A stretch of 12,062 bases of DNA from Myxococcales bacterium (GCA_020430865.1 JAGQIY010000160.1:1-12062); one strand, 5' to 3'; positions 1-7,645 are shown, counted from the first letter of the stretch. A program made the numbers and translations. Notes: generated from the letters alone by a model not told the origin.

Positions 1-1
1 C

Positions 2-1924
2 ATGCCCTACGTCGCCCCTTTGACGGCGGCTGGGGGCTTCCTGCTCTTGGCTTTCCTCACGGATCCTGAGAAGGAGGTTCGTCGCTACGAGGTGATCTTC
101 GGTCAGCGCACGCTCTCCCTGAGCGCGTGGCACGTGTTGTTCGGCTTGGTTGCGCTGCTGGTCATTCCGCAGGTGCTCTACCTGATCAGTCGCAACGTCT
201 CGCTGCTGCTCAGCGGTCCCAACCTCGGATTCCAGTGGCACCTCGACCAGTTCACCTCGGGCTCCGGGGGGGGCAACTGCGGCTTGCCGGGCAACCAGGC
301 GTGCCGCAGCGGCGGACCGGTGTACGGCGCGCTCTGGCTTCAGCCTTCCGCCCTGGGTCTGCTGTGGGCCGCGGTGCTGATGCTGGTGCTCTTGCTCAAC
401 AAGCAGGAGCGCAGGCTCGCCAGGATCTATTTCCTCGCGGCATGGCTGATGACCGCGCTCTCCACCATGGGCAAGGGCGCGCCAGGCTTGGTGCTGCCCT
501 TGGTGATCGCGCTCGCATACGTCGGCGTGACGCGCCGCTGGCACCTGCTCTTGCGCATGGAACTCCCGACGTTGTTCCTCCTGGTGGCCTGCGTTGCCCT
601 GCCCTGGTACGTGCAGATGTACCTGCGCCACGGCTCTCCGTTCACCGATCGCTTGATCTTCCACGACATGTTCAAGCGCGCCTTCGTGCACGTGCACGAC
701 ACCAACTCAGGCGATGACGTCACCTTCCGCTACTACGTCTGGCAGCTTGGTTATGGCCTCTTCCCCTGGACCGGACTCTCCGCTGCGGGGCTCCTGTGGT
801 GGACGCGCCGACCGGAACGAGACCCCACCCAGCGCAACGACGCGCTGTTGCTCCTCGGCATGTGGTTCGTGGGCTCCTTCGGCATGTTCAGCATCACGCT
901 GACCAAGTTTCATCACTACATCCTGCCCTCGGTCCCGCCGATCGCGATGTGTGCAGGCGTGGTGCTCGACCGTATGCTGGGCCGACCGGAGCTGCCTGCC
1001 GGCAGCGGGCGTGCTCGGAGCCCGATCAAGGCACGCTCCGCGCTCCCATACGCCCTGTGCATCGGCGCGGCGGCGTTGCTCCTGTGCTACTCGGCGCTGC
1101 TTTTGTTTCCGGGCGGCATCATGGGGAGCATGCCGAACGGAAGCCCGCCGGCGCCGAACCGGGCCGCAGCCCTCGCGACCTTCGTCGCGGCGGTGGTTGG
1201 CTTCGGGCTCGCGGTTCGACTCTTCTCCGCGCCGCGCCCCAGACTGGTCCCTGGGAGCCGCCCCGCGTTTTCCAGCGCGCTGCTGGGCGCCCTGGCGCTG
1301 TGCTCTGCGCTGGTGATCGTCGTCGCGGGACTCGACATGGTGTCGACCACATCTGGCGACATCGAGGGCCAGGCGCGCCTGATCCACCTGTTCACGTACA
1401 ACTACAAGCGCCCGTGGCCGAAGACGCTCGACTTCACCGGCGCGCTGTCTGGCTTCACCTTCGCGGCGGCCCTGGCCTGCGCGCTGATGTTCTGGCGCTG
1501 GCTGCGACCCCACGCCGCCGCGCTCCTGCTGGGCGTCTCCGTTTGGTGGGCCGCCTGGGGTGTGAATGCCTACTTCGTCGAGCTCGGCCCGCACTGGGGG
1601 CAGCGAGAGACCATCCTCGAGTACTACCGCCTCCGCGCTGGCCCTGAAGAGCCGATCGTCGCCTACCAGATGAACTGGAAGGGCGAGAATTTCTACACGG
1701 GAAATCGTATCCCAGCGTTCGTCTCGAGCGGACAGAAGTTCAAGGACTGGATCGCAGAACAGCGCAAGAACGGCGTCAAGACGATCTACTTCACGACGGA
1801 GCACGGCCGCATCGCCTCGCTGAAGCGCGAGCTGGACAACCCTCCGCACCTCGACGTGCTCACGGACGAAGCCTTGAACAACAAGTTCATGCTCGCGCGC
1901 GTCGTCTTCGACGACGCGAAGTGA
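2..1924 (+). CDS. ArnT/PMT-type membrane glycosyltransferase (GT39-like), 5' end outside window
   Basis: Likely an inner-membrane enzyme that moves a sugar from a polyprenyl-phosphate donor to lipid or protein on the periplasmic side. The 640 residues visible are very hydrophobic, with about ten membrane segments. Family-like features are the KGAPGLVLPL segment (158-167), PWY (201-203) before a loop, FPWTG (254-258) and KFHHYILPS (302-310), which matches the ArnT 'K-HYILP' helix. A soluble C-terminal part (about 530-640) follows. Two cysteines (93 and 101) lie in a Gly-rich outer loop. The N-terminal catalytic loop with the acidic pair expected in GT39 is not present, and the frame is open to the window edge, so the ATG at base 2 is probably internal. 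It ends with TGA and converges with the next gene across 67 bases. GT39 membership is fairly sure; the substrate is unknown. Confidence 0.85.
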   Translation: MPYVAPLTAAGGFLLLAFLTDPEKEVRRYEVIFGQRTLSLSAWHVLFGLVALLVIPQVLYLISRNVSLLLSGPNLGFQWHLDQFTSGSGGGNCGLPGNQACRSGGPVYGALWLQPSALGLLWAAVLMLVLLLNKQERRLARIYFLAAWLMTALSTMGKGAPGLVLPLVIALAYVGVTRRWHLLLRMELPTLFLLVACVALPWYVQMYLRHGSPFTDRLIFHDMFKRAFVHVHDTNSGDDVTFRYYVWQLGYGLFPWTGLSAAGLLWWTRRPERDPTQRNDALLLLGMWFVGSFGMFSITLTKFHHYILPSVPPIAMCAGVVLDRMLGRPELPAGSGRARSPIKARSALPYALCIGAAALLLCYSALLLFPGGIMGSMPNGSPPAPNRAAALATFVAAVVGFGLAVRLFSAPRPRLVPGSRPAFSSALLGALALCSALVIVVAGLDMVSTTSGDIEGQARLIHLFTYNYKRPWPKTLDFTGALSGFTFAAALACALMFWRWLRPHAAALLLGVSVWWAAWGVNAYFVELGPHWGQRETILEYYRLRAGPEEPIVAYQMNWKGENFYTGNRIPAFVSSGQKFKDWIAEQRKNGVKTIYFTTEHGRIASLKRELDNPPHLDVLTDEALNNKFMLARVVFDDAK

Positions 1925-1991
1925 ACCTCTCCCCCCGAAGAAACGAGGCAGCGTCGCCACGCCACGCACGCCCCAGCGCCGAGCGGGCACA

Positions 1992-2879
1992 CTAGAAGCG
2001 CCCGCGCCAGCCCGCCCAGGCGCCGTCGCGAGTAGGGCTGGCGGCTGGGCCCGAGTCGCCGAGCCAGAGGTACCCGAAGACCCCCGCGCTCACCACGCTG
2101 ACCCCCAGCAGCACGTCGCCGATCAGGCGTCGATCCCGGATGCTCTCACGATCGGCTTCCGGGCAGCCTGGCGCGCAGCCCCGGTCGAGCAGGTCTTGGC
2201 GCAGGTTCTCGGCCGCCAGCCAGAAGTAGGCCGCGCCCAGCAAGCTGGTCAAGCTCACACTCCCGGCGATCCAGGCTCCCTTCGGCAGCCCGGAGGCCGG
2301 CGAGCGCTGCGAATCCGCTCCGTGACGCGCCCCTGGCTCTGCCTGCACCAGCCTCGGATTGACTTCGGGGAAATCAATTTCCACACGACGGTTCTTCTCG
2401 CCCTGGAGGATGGTCAGGTCGAGCTCGTGCACCGTCGCAGCCCGGGTGACCTTCAGCTTGCGGCGTCCTGGATCGATCTCGAGCGCACGACCATCGAGGG
2501 AATCGGCGCGCTGCTCGCCGTCGACCTGGACCTGGACGTCAGCAAGCTCTTTGCCCTGGGCGTCCAGCGCGATCACGACGATGGTCGGCATGCTGGAGCC
2601 GACCTCGGTCAACCAGGTGGTGCAGTCGCGCTCGACCTCTGGCAGGCAGTCCTTCGCGCACTGGATCAACTGCGTCCTCGCGGCGCGTAGCTTGCCTTCG
2701 CGCATCAGCTTCTGCGCAGCGACGTAGGCGGCGCCACACTCGGCGTGGTCGGCGCGAGCGACTTCCCCCGCGGAACCGACGATCGCAAAGCACAACATCG
2801 CGAGGCCGCCGCGCCACGCGCGCCGCTCGCTTGCACTTGCTCGTTCGACTCGAAGCGCTCTCTCGCCCGTCACAGACAT
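1992..2879 (-). CDS. Secreted/membrane PEGA-like protein, partner of the upstream kinase
   Basis: No exact family is recognised. The 295-residue product has a long basic N-region, a hydrophobic signal segment (about 27-40) and an A-R-A site (41-43) suiting signal peptidase I. A helical cysteine-bearing stretch (C48, C74, C78, C86; about 46-93) comes next. Then comes a beta-rich PEGA/carboxypeptidase-regulatory-like stretch (about 98-170: TIVVIALDAQGKEL, then a DGRALEIDPGRRKLKV segment). Two membrane helices (about 203-222 and 252-273) flank a short loop with C235 and C239. Its ATG overlaps the end of the kinase gene by 10 bases, so coupled translation is likely and supports this start. The alternative is Met28 (base 2798), which would leave a shorter signal. 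PEGA-like proteins are commonly encoded next to Ser/Thr kinases in Polyangiales (recalled, not checked). The role is unknown; a sensor or envelope partner is an inference. Confidence 0.8.
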   Translation of the reverse strand: MSVTGERALRVERASASERRAWRGGLAMLCFAIVGSAGEVARADHAECGAAYVAAQKLMREGKLRAARTQLIQCAKDCLPEVERDCTTWLTEVGSSMPTIVVIALDAQGKELADVQVQVDGEQRADSLDGRALEIDPGRRKLKVTRAATVHELDLTILQGEKNRRVEIDFPEVNPRLVQAEPGARHGADSQRSPASGLPKGAWIAGSVSLTSLLGAAYFWLAAENLRQDLLDRGCAPGCPEADRESIRDRRLIGDVLLGVSVVSAGVFGYLWLGDSGPAASPTRDGAWAGWRGRF

Positions 2880-4492
2880 TCCGGCTTGATGTGTTTGATC
2901 CCGTTATCATCCACGGTGACGGGAGCCAAACACTCTGGCCGGGTCGCTGGGGGCGAGGCCTGAGGCTTCGCGCGGGCGGGGGACGCTCGCTTTGGCCGCG
3001 GGGCGCGCGCGGGCCCCCCTTGCTTCTTGACTGTGCTCGCGGGCGCGGGCGCCGGTCGTGGCTCGGCGCTGGGGACCGCGCTCGAGAGCGCTCGCTGCGC
3101 AGGCTCCGCGGTGGTCTGCGCTGGGCTGTCCGCTTGGAGTGGCCCGTCTGAACCACCTTCACTGGCCACGTGGCGCCCGGGAGGCTCACTTGGGGGTGGC
3201 GCGCTCTCGGCGCCAGGACGCAGCGACCACGCGAGAGCGCTGACCGCCAGCAGGCCGAATCCGAGCACGGGCCACAGGGTACGCCGAGTCTTCACCGGCT
3301 GTGGAGCAGGGGCGAACGACGTGAAGTTCCCCGACTCCGTCCCCAGCTTGCGCACGGCGCTCGACCCGAACGCCGGCGTGATACGACTCGGGCGCGGCCA
3401 GCCCGACGAGGAGTCGAGCAGCTCCCGTGGGGGCGTTGGCAGCTGTGTGAGATCCAAGGTCTCGACCTCGAGCAGCTGCTTGCGCCGCTTCGCCAGGTGA
3501 TCGCGCGCCAGCCCCTCGAGCCAGGTCGCGACCTCATGGTGAGGCGCCGGCGCCTGCACGGCCTGAAGCGCAATCGCGAACTCGAGCGCGGTTCCGTAGC
3601 GCTGGTCAGGCTCACGCTGCAGCGCGCGATCCAGCACCGGCTGGAAGGGCTCGAGAGCCGGATCGTACTCCGCGAGGCGCGGGAACTCGGCGCGCAGGAG
3701 CAGATCCATGCCCTCCGCCTGTGTTGCCGTGTGGATTAAGGGCTCGCCGGTCAGGGCCTCGAAGAGCACCGCTCCAGCCGCGAAGATGTCGCAGCGCGCG
3801 TCGATGGGTGTGTTGAGCACCTGCTCCGGCGCCATGTAGCGGAGCTTGCCCTTGATCTCTCCGTCGCGCGTCGACTGGATACGACCAGTGCCCTTGGCAA
3901 TGCCGAAGTCCAGCACCCGCGCGACACCGTCGCTTCCGAGCAGAATATTCTGGGGGGAAACGTCGCGGTGGACGAGTTCCAGAGGCTGGCCTTGCGCATC
4001 CATCGCCCGATGAGCGGCGTGCAACCCGTGCAGCACGCCGCTCATGATCGACACCACCAAGGACGTGTCCAGCAGCTCGCCCCGCTCGAGACTTGCAGCC
4101 AGCAAGCGCCTCAGTGTTTCCCCCTCCACGTACTCCAGCACCAGCAAGACCTCGGTGAGCGCTGGCTCTCCGTCTTGCGTTGCGTCGGGGTCCGCTACCT
4201 CGAGCACGTCGAGGATCCCGACCACGTTCGGATGTCGCACGCGGGCGGCGAGGCGCGCTTCGTCCAGGATCAGGGTCACGAAGCCGGGATCCCCGACCAG
4301 GTGTGGATGCAGACGCTTGACAGCGACCGGCTTGACGAAACCACCCGGTCCAAGCACGCGCCCGAGCTGGACACGAGCCATCCCGCCCATGCCGATCTCG
4401 TGCAGTACCAGGTATCTCCCGGCGAGCACTTCGGGCTCCACGGGACGCACCGGTGCCCTGCTGTCCACTCGAGACTGCGGCTGAACGCTCAT
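2870..4492 (-). CDS. Transmembrane Ser/Thr protein kinase (Pkn-type)
   Basis: A eukaryote-type kinase of 540 residues that phosphorylates Ser/Thr on unknown targets. The cytoplasmic kinase domain spans about 25-312: Gly loop GMGGMARV (34-41), ATP lysine K59 in AVKR, helix-C glutamate E78, catalytic loop HRDVSPQN (175-182) with D177 and N182, DFG (195-197), APE (221-223), and D235 and R298 of the late subdomains. The usual catalytic-loop lysine (HRDLKPEN) is serine, as is usual in myxobacterial kinases. A juxtamembrane linker follows, then one membrane helix (about 405-423), a Pro/Ala/Ser-rich periplasmic stretch, and a tail with PECL at both 519-522 and 537-540. The frame is open 77 codons further upstream, but that part is Arg/Cys-rich and unlike kinases, so I chose the ATG at 4492, just before the LAGRYLVLHEIG domain start. 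It overlaps the PEGA-like gene by 10 bases. Confidence 0.93.
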   Translation of the reverse strand: MSVQPQSRVDSRAPVRPVEPEVLAGRYLVLHEIGMGGMARVQLGRVLGPGGFVKPVAVKRLHPHLVGDPGFVTLILDEARLAARVRHPNVVGILDVLEVADPDATQDGEPALTEVLLVLEYVEGETLRRLLAASLERGELLDTSLVVSIMSGVLHGLHAAHRAMDAQGQPLELVHRDVSPQNILLGSDGVARVLDFGIAKGTGRIQSTRDGEIKGKLRYMAPEQVLNTPIDARCDIFAAGAVLFEALTGEPLIHTATQAEGMDLLLRAEFPRLAEYDPALEPFQPVLDRALQREPDQRYGTALEFAIALQAVQAPAPHHEVATWLEGLARDHLAKRRKQLLEVETLDLTQLPTPPRELLDSSSGWPRPSRITPAFGSSAVRKLGTESGNFTSFAPAPQPVKTRRTLWPVLGFGLLAVSALAWSLRPGAESAPPPSEPPGRHVASEGGSDGPLQADSPAQTTAEPAQRALSSAVPSAEPRPAPAPASTVKKQGGPARAPRPKRASPARAKPQASPPATRPECLAPVTVDDNGIKHIKPECL

Positions 4493-4590
4493 CGACGCGC
4501 TCAGCCTGCAACGGCTCGGGACGCAAAGCCAGCGTTGCGCACTACAAGATTGTTGGGCGAGCGTTTGGTTGCCGCGCCTATGCACGCGAA

Positions 4591-4608
4591 TCGCCAGCGC
4601 TATGGCGA
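4591..4608. repeat. 18-base inverted repeat in the divergent promoter region
   Basis: TCGCCA and TGGCGA form perfect 6-base arms around GCGCTA. The element sits near the middle of the control region between the kinase and lipoprotein genes, a suitable place for an operator acting on both. Six-base arms occur by chance in GC-rich DNA, so function is only a suggestion. Confidence 0.3.
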
Positions 4609-4649
4609 GCGCCGACGGACGTGAGTGGGTGCGCGGTCGACGCGTCGCG

Positions 4650-4655
4650 TATAGT
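4650..4655 (+). promoter_or_regulatory. Candidate -10 box giving a near-leaderless lipoprotein mRNA
   Basis: TATAGT matches the sigma-70 -10 consensus at five of six positions and stands out in GC-rich surroundings. The GTG chosen as the lipoprotein start lies at 4663, seven bases after the hexamer, where transcription would begin. There is no Shine-Dalgarno sequence between them. I see no convincing -35 box at 16-18 bases upstream, so this is tentative. Confidence 0.3.
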
Positions 4656-4662
4656 GATCCAC

Positions 4663-5787
4663 GTGCGCAGCACAGCCGCCATCGCGCGTGGGAAGCCCAG
4701 CCGCGCGCGCCTCGAACGCCCACTCCGGAGGTCCGGCGTACTCCTCGCCCTGCTGTGTCTGGGCGGATGCAGTCTGGTCGGCGCGGACGTCGACGAGTTG
4801 TTCGGCGGCGCCACCTGCGAGGGCGACTGCGAGGATGCCGGTGCAGACTCGACGACGGACGCCCGGAGCTGTGATCCGATCAAGCCACCATCGCGCCCGA
4901 GCGGCATGGACAGCGGGGGACCTGAGCGTTCCTACGTGCTTCGCGATACGCTGATCGATCAGTCTCTCGATCGCTGGAGGACACTGGGGTTCGACCTCGA
5001 CGACCGTTGTTCCCTCCCCCCCGACCCCGACGTCGAATGCCTGCCACCCGCTGGAACGACTCCGGAAACCGATGGCGAACGCGGGATCGACAACGCCTTC
5101 GGTCACCGGGTCGCGTCGACCCTCGTGGGGCTCGACGCGAACCTCGAGAAGCGTATCCGCAAGGATCAAGAAGCAGGCAGAGGCGGCATCCTGGTCAACA
5201 TCCAGGGTTACAACGGAGAGCGCGATGATCCCAGCGTCGACGTGTTCATCGCTCAGACCATCTACGCCGTTCCCCACGGAGAGAACGGCAAGTCGCAGCC
5301 CCACTGGGATGGGCGTGATCGCTTCTACTGCGAGGACTCCGCGTTCGACGGCAGTCCGGACGCTCCTCTGGTCAGGAACGACAACGCCTACGTGCGCGAC
5401 GGCTGGCTGGTGGTACGCCTCCCCGATCGAGCCGACATCACCTTCAACATCGACGACGGCGCGGTCAACTTCCGCTTCATCAGCGCCAGCATCGTCGGGC
5501 GGTTCTCCGAAGACGGTAGGTTCCTGGAGGATGTGGTGTTGAGCGGGCGCTGGGCGCTCTCGGACATCGCGCTCGCCGCGGACCAACTTGGGATCTGCGA
5601 AGGCACCGTCGAGCGCACCTTCCTCGACAACTCCCTGGCCAGCATCGCCGACGTGCGCGGCACCCCGGGCACAGGCGGCCCCAACGCACTGTGCGATGCA
5701 GTCAGCGCGAGCCTCGGCTTCCGCGGCTATCGCGGCTTCTTCGAAGGCCTGGCGGTGACCGAGGACGTCCCGACTGGCTGCCCCTGA
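4663..5787 (+). CDS. Predicted outer-surface lipoprotein of unknown function
   Basis: No known enzyme family is recognised. The 374-residue product starts with a basic region, then a hydrophobic stretch (about 25-35) ending in the lipobox LGGC. C36 would be lipidated by Lgt and the signal cut by LspA. A Cys-, Asp- and Gly-rich linker (C52, C56, C70) follows, as in many myxobacterial lipoproteins. The folded part (about 88-374) contains GIDNAFG (141-147), GGILVNIQGYNG (174-185), a beta-rich VDVFIAQTIY strand and cysteines 116, 126, 223, 312, 344 and 373, which could form disulfides. I believe GIDNAFG followed by an 'LLxxIxG' strand recurs in myxobacterial lipoproteins; this is memory, not a search. 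The start is uncertain: the frame is open back to 4453, with GTG also at 4621 and 4654. GTG 4663 was chosen for a compact signal peptide and a -10 box just upstream. Confidence 0.78.
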   Translation: MRSTAAIARGKPSRARLERPLRRSGVLLALLCLGGCSLVGADVDELFGGATCEGDCEDAGADSTTDARSCDPIKPPSRPSGMDSGGPERSYVLRDTLIDQSLDRWRTLGFDLDDRCSLPPDPDVECLPPAGTTPETDGERGIDNAFGHRVASTLVGLDANLEKRIRKDQEAGRGGILVNIQGYNGERDDPSVDVFIAQTIYAVPHGENGKSQPHWDGRDRFYCEDSAFDGSPDAPLVRNDNAYVRDGWLVVRLPDRADITFNIDDGAVNFRFISASIVGRFSEDGRFLEDVVLSGRWALSDIALAADQLGICEGTVERTFLDNSLASIADVRGTPGTGGPNALCDAVSASLGFRGYRGFFEGLAVTEDVPTGCP

Positions 5788-5830
5788 GTTCGCACGGCGA
5801 GGGGGTTCGGGGGCGAGGGCACCAGTCGCT

Positions 5831-7408
5831 TCAGGTCGGCCCCGGTCGCGAGACGAAGTGCGCCTCGAGCGCGTCCAGCAGGCCATCGACCGTGTACACC
5901 TCGGCTTCGACGTCCACCCGCAAGCCGCGCTCGCGCAGCGTCGCCGAGGTGACTGGGCCAATGCTGGCCAGCACCAGCTCCGGCGGCAGCTGATCTCGCG
6001 TGTCTCCCAGCGCGTCGGCGAAGGAGTGCGCCGTGGAGCTCGAGGTGAACAAGGCCACGTCGATGCTGCGTCGTTCGGGGTCGGCGACGCCGAGCGTCCC
6101 GCGCAGCTCCGCACGTCCAGCTTCATCCAGCTTCAGGGTTTGATATGCAGGCACCACGTCCACGCTGGCGCCAGCTTGGACGAGCAAGTCGGGCAAGGCT
6201 TCGCGCGCCTCCAGCGCTCTGAGAAGCAACACCCGACTACCCTTCCCCACGCCGCGCGCCGCCAGCTCCTGCGCCAGCCCTTCGCCGACGTACTCCTTCG
6301 CTACCAAATCCGCCCGGATACCCAGGCGAGCCAGAGCCTGGGCGGTCTTGGGTCCAATGCAGGCCACCTTGGCGGCGCCAAAGGCTCTGGCGTCGCGCCC
6401 AACGCGCTCCAGCTCGTCCGCACAGCGGACGACGCCGTTGGCGCTGGTGAACAGCACCCAGTCGTAGCGTTCGAGCTCGGTCACTGCCCGCTCCAGCCGC
6501 GCGGGCTCCGGCGGCGCCTCGATGCGGATCAGCGGCAGGATCACCGGCTGAGCGGCGCGTTCGCGAATCGCCGCCGCGCTGGTCTGCGCCTGAGCCACGG
6601 GGCGGGGCACCAGCACGCGTTGCCCGAACAGCGGCCGCGAGTCGTACCAAGCGAGCTTGCTGCGCAGCTGCGTCACCTCCCCCACGACGATGATCGCTGG
6701 GTTGGTCACTCCCGCCTGTCGCACCCGCTCCGCGATGTCCCCGAGCGTTCCCTCCACCACGCGCTGCTGCGGCCTCGCGCCCCACTGGATCACGCTGGTG
6801 GGCGTCTCCCGCCTGCGCCCACCGTCGACGATCGCGCGCGTGATCTCCTCGATGCGCCGCATCCCCATCAAGACACAGATGGTGTCGGTGGCGGTAGCGA
6901 GTTTTTTCCACGCGGCATCTGACCATTGCTTGCCTTCACGATCGCTCCCTGTGATGAACGTCACGCTGGAAGACAGGTCACGATGGGTCATGGAGATGCC
7001 TGCGTACGCCGTGGTCGCGACGGGACTGGAGATCCCGGGGACGATCTCGAAGCGGATCCCAGCCTCCGCCAGGGCCTCGGCCTCCTCTGCGCCGCGCGCA
7101 AACAGCAGCGGATCGCCGCCCTTGAGCCGCGCGACGCATTTGCCCGCGCGGGCGAGCTCGATCAGCTGCGAGGTGATCCACGACTGATCCGGGCTGCGCT
7201 GCCCGTAGCGCTTTCCCACGTTGCGACGCTCGGCCTCGGGTCGACACCACTCGAGCAACCCGGGATGCGAGAGCGCGTCGTACAGCACCACATCAGCGCG
7301 GCCCAGCAGCTCTCGGCCTCGAACCGTGATCAGATCGGGCTCACCTGGGCCGGCCCCGATCAACCACACCGCACCTCGCCCTCCTTTGTGCATCGCCTCG
7401 CTCGCCAC
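5831..7408 (-). CDS. cobA: Fused uroporphyrinogen-III C-methyltransferase / uroporphyrinogen-III synthase
   Basis: A cytosolic bifunctional tetrapyrrole enzyme of 525 residues. The N-terminal CobA/SUMT domain (about 12-256) transfers two methyls from S-adenosylmethionine to uroporphyrinogen III, giving precorrin-2 for sirohaem or cobalamin. It shows the signature VWLIGAGPGEPDLITVRG (14-31), YDALSHP (43-49), the SAM-binding RLKGGDPLLFARG (94-106) and VPGISSPVATTAYAGI (123-138). The C-terminal HemD domain (about 262-520) closes and inverts ring D of hydroxymethylbilane; it shows WVLFTSANGV (317-326), IGPKTAQAL (351-359) and a matching FTSSSTAHSF (454-463). HemD domains vary greatly in sequence, so this half rests on these motifs and on gene fusion known in other bacteria. 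The start is GTG 7408; ATG 7393 (residue 6), with GAGG just upstream, is equally possible. No other haem gene is visible here. Confidence 0.94.
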   Translation of the reverse strand: MASEAMHKGGRGAVWLIGAGPGEPDLITVRGRELLGRADVVLYDALSHPGLLEWCRPEAERRNVGKRYGQRSPDQSWITSQLIELARAGKCVARLKGGDPLLFARGAEEAEALAEAGIRFEIVPGISSPVATTAYAGISMTHRDLSSSVTFITGSDREGKQWSDAAWKKLATATDTICVLMGMRRIEEITRAIVDGGRRRETPTSVIQWGARPQQRVVEGTLGDIAERVRQAGVTNPAIIVVGEVTQLRSKLAWYDSRPLFGQRVLVPRPVAQAQTSAAAIRERAAQPVILPLIRIEAPPEPARLERAVTELERYDWVLFTSANGVVRCADELERVGRDARAFGAAKVACIGPKTAQALARLGIRADLVAKEYVGEGLAQELAARGVGKGSRVLLLRALEAREALPDLLVQAGASVDVVPAYQTLKLDEAGRAELRGTLGVADPERRSIDVALFTSSSTAHSFADALGDTRDQLPPELVLASIGPVTSATLRERGLRVDVEAEVYTVDGLLDALEAHFVSRPGPT

Positions 7409-7577
7409 GGGCCAAACCTAGCCTCAACTGACCCGAGAGGGAGCGCCGGTGCGGTCGAATGCGCTGTCACCAGATCTTCGCCTGGTGGTTCGCTGGCGCG
7501 CACAACCAGCCGCTAGACCGAGAGTCGATGACGCAGCGCGATGTGATGGCCGGACCAGGCGACGCAGCGTGGTTCGA

Positions 7578-7626
7578 GGTTTGTGTCAGTGGGCGTGCGA
7601 ATGAAGCCCACACACGACCACAAACC
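7578..7626. repeat. Nested inverted repeat upstream of the GAF protein gene
   Basis: Outer arms GGTTTGTG (7578-7585) and CACAAACC (7619-7626) are perfect over 8 bases. Inside them GTGGGC (7589-7594) pairs with GCCCAC (7606-7611) around an 11-base loop. The arms are less GC-rich than the surroundings and the element sits 20 bases before a candidate -35 box. It could be an operator for a dimeric regulator or fold as RNA. No run of T follows on either strand, which argues against a Rho-independent terminator. Confidence 0.55.
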
Positions 7627-7645
7627 GTGGGTTCCTGGATAGCGC

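Larger units (their letters stand above)
4493..4662. promoter_or_regulatory. Divergent control region between kinase and lipoprotein genes
   Basis: These 170 bases separate two divergently transcribed genes and should carry both promoters. For the kinase (minus strand) the best -10-like hexamer is TGTAGT (complement of 4541-4546), about 50 bases before its ATG, with no good -35. For the lipoprotein the best is TATAGT at 4650-4655. A short inverted repeat (4591-4608) lies between them. CTATG occurs at 4578-4582 and 4600-4604, 22 bases apart, or about two helical turns. All of this is read by eye; only the need for promoters here is firm. Confidence 0.5.

Noticed and set aside
707..1990. A 427-codon minus-strand open frame opposite the glycosyltransferase
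   Set aside because: Its protein is Arg/Glu/Gln-rich with no domain or membrane pattern, and the plus-strand frame has clear GT39 features. Long antisense frames are expected at this GC content.
1925..1991. Possible terminator between the converging glycosyltransferase and PEGA-like genes
   Set aside because: No stem with a T-run on either strand; only short GC-rich matches.
4493..4723. Upstream extension of the kinase frame
   Set aside because: The extra 77 residues are Arg/Cys/Ser-rich, unlike kinase N-termini. The extension would also run through the control region and into the start of the lipoprotein gene.
5788..5830. Possible bidirectional terminator between lipoprotein and cobA-hemD
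   Set aside because: The 43 bases are G-rich with no convincing stem-loop.
4600..6126. A 508-codon minus-strand open frame opposite the lipoprotein and the end of cobA-hemD
   Set aside because: It crosses two well-supported genes on different strands, and its sequence is a low-complexity shadow of their codons.
5858..6922. A 354-codon plus-strand open frame opposite cobA-hemD
   Set aside because: Arg/His/Gln-rich shadow of a gene with clear SAM-methyltransferase and HemD motifs.
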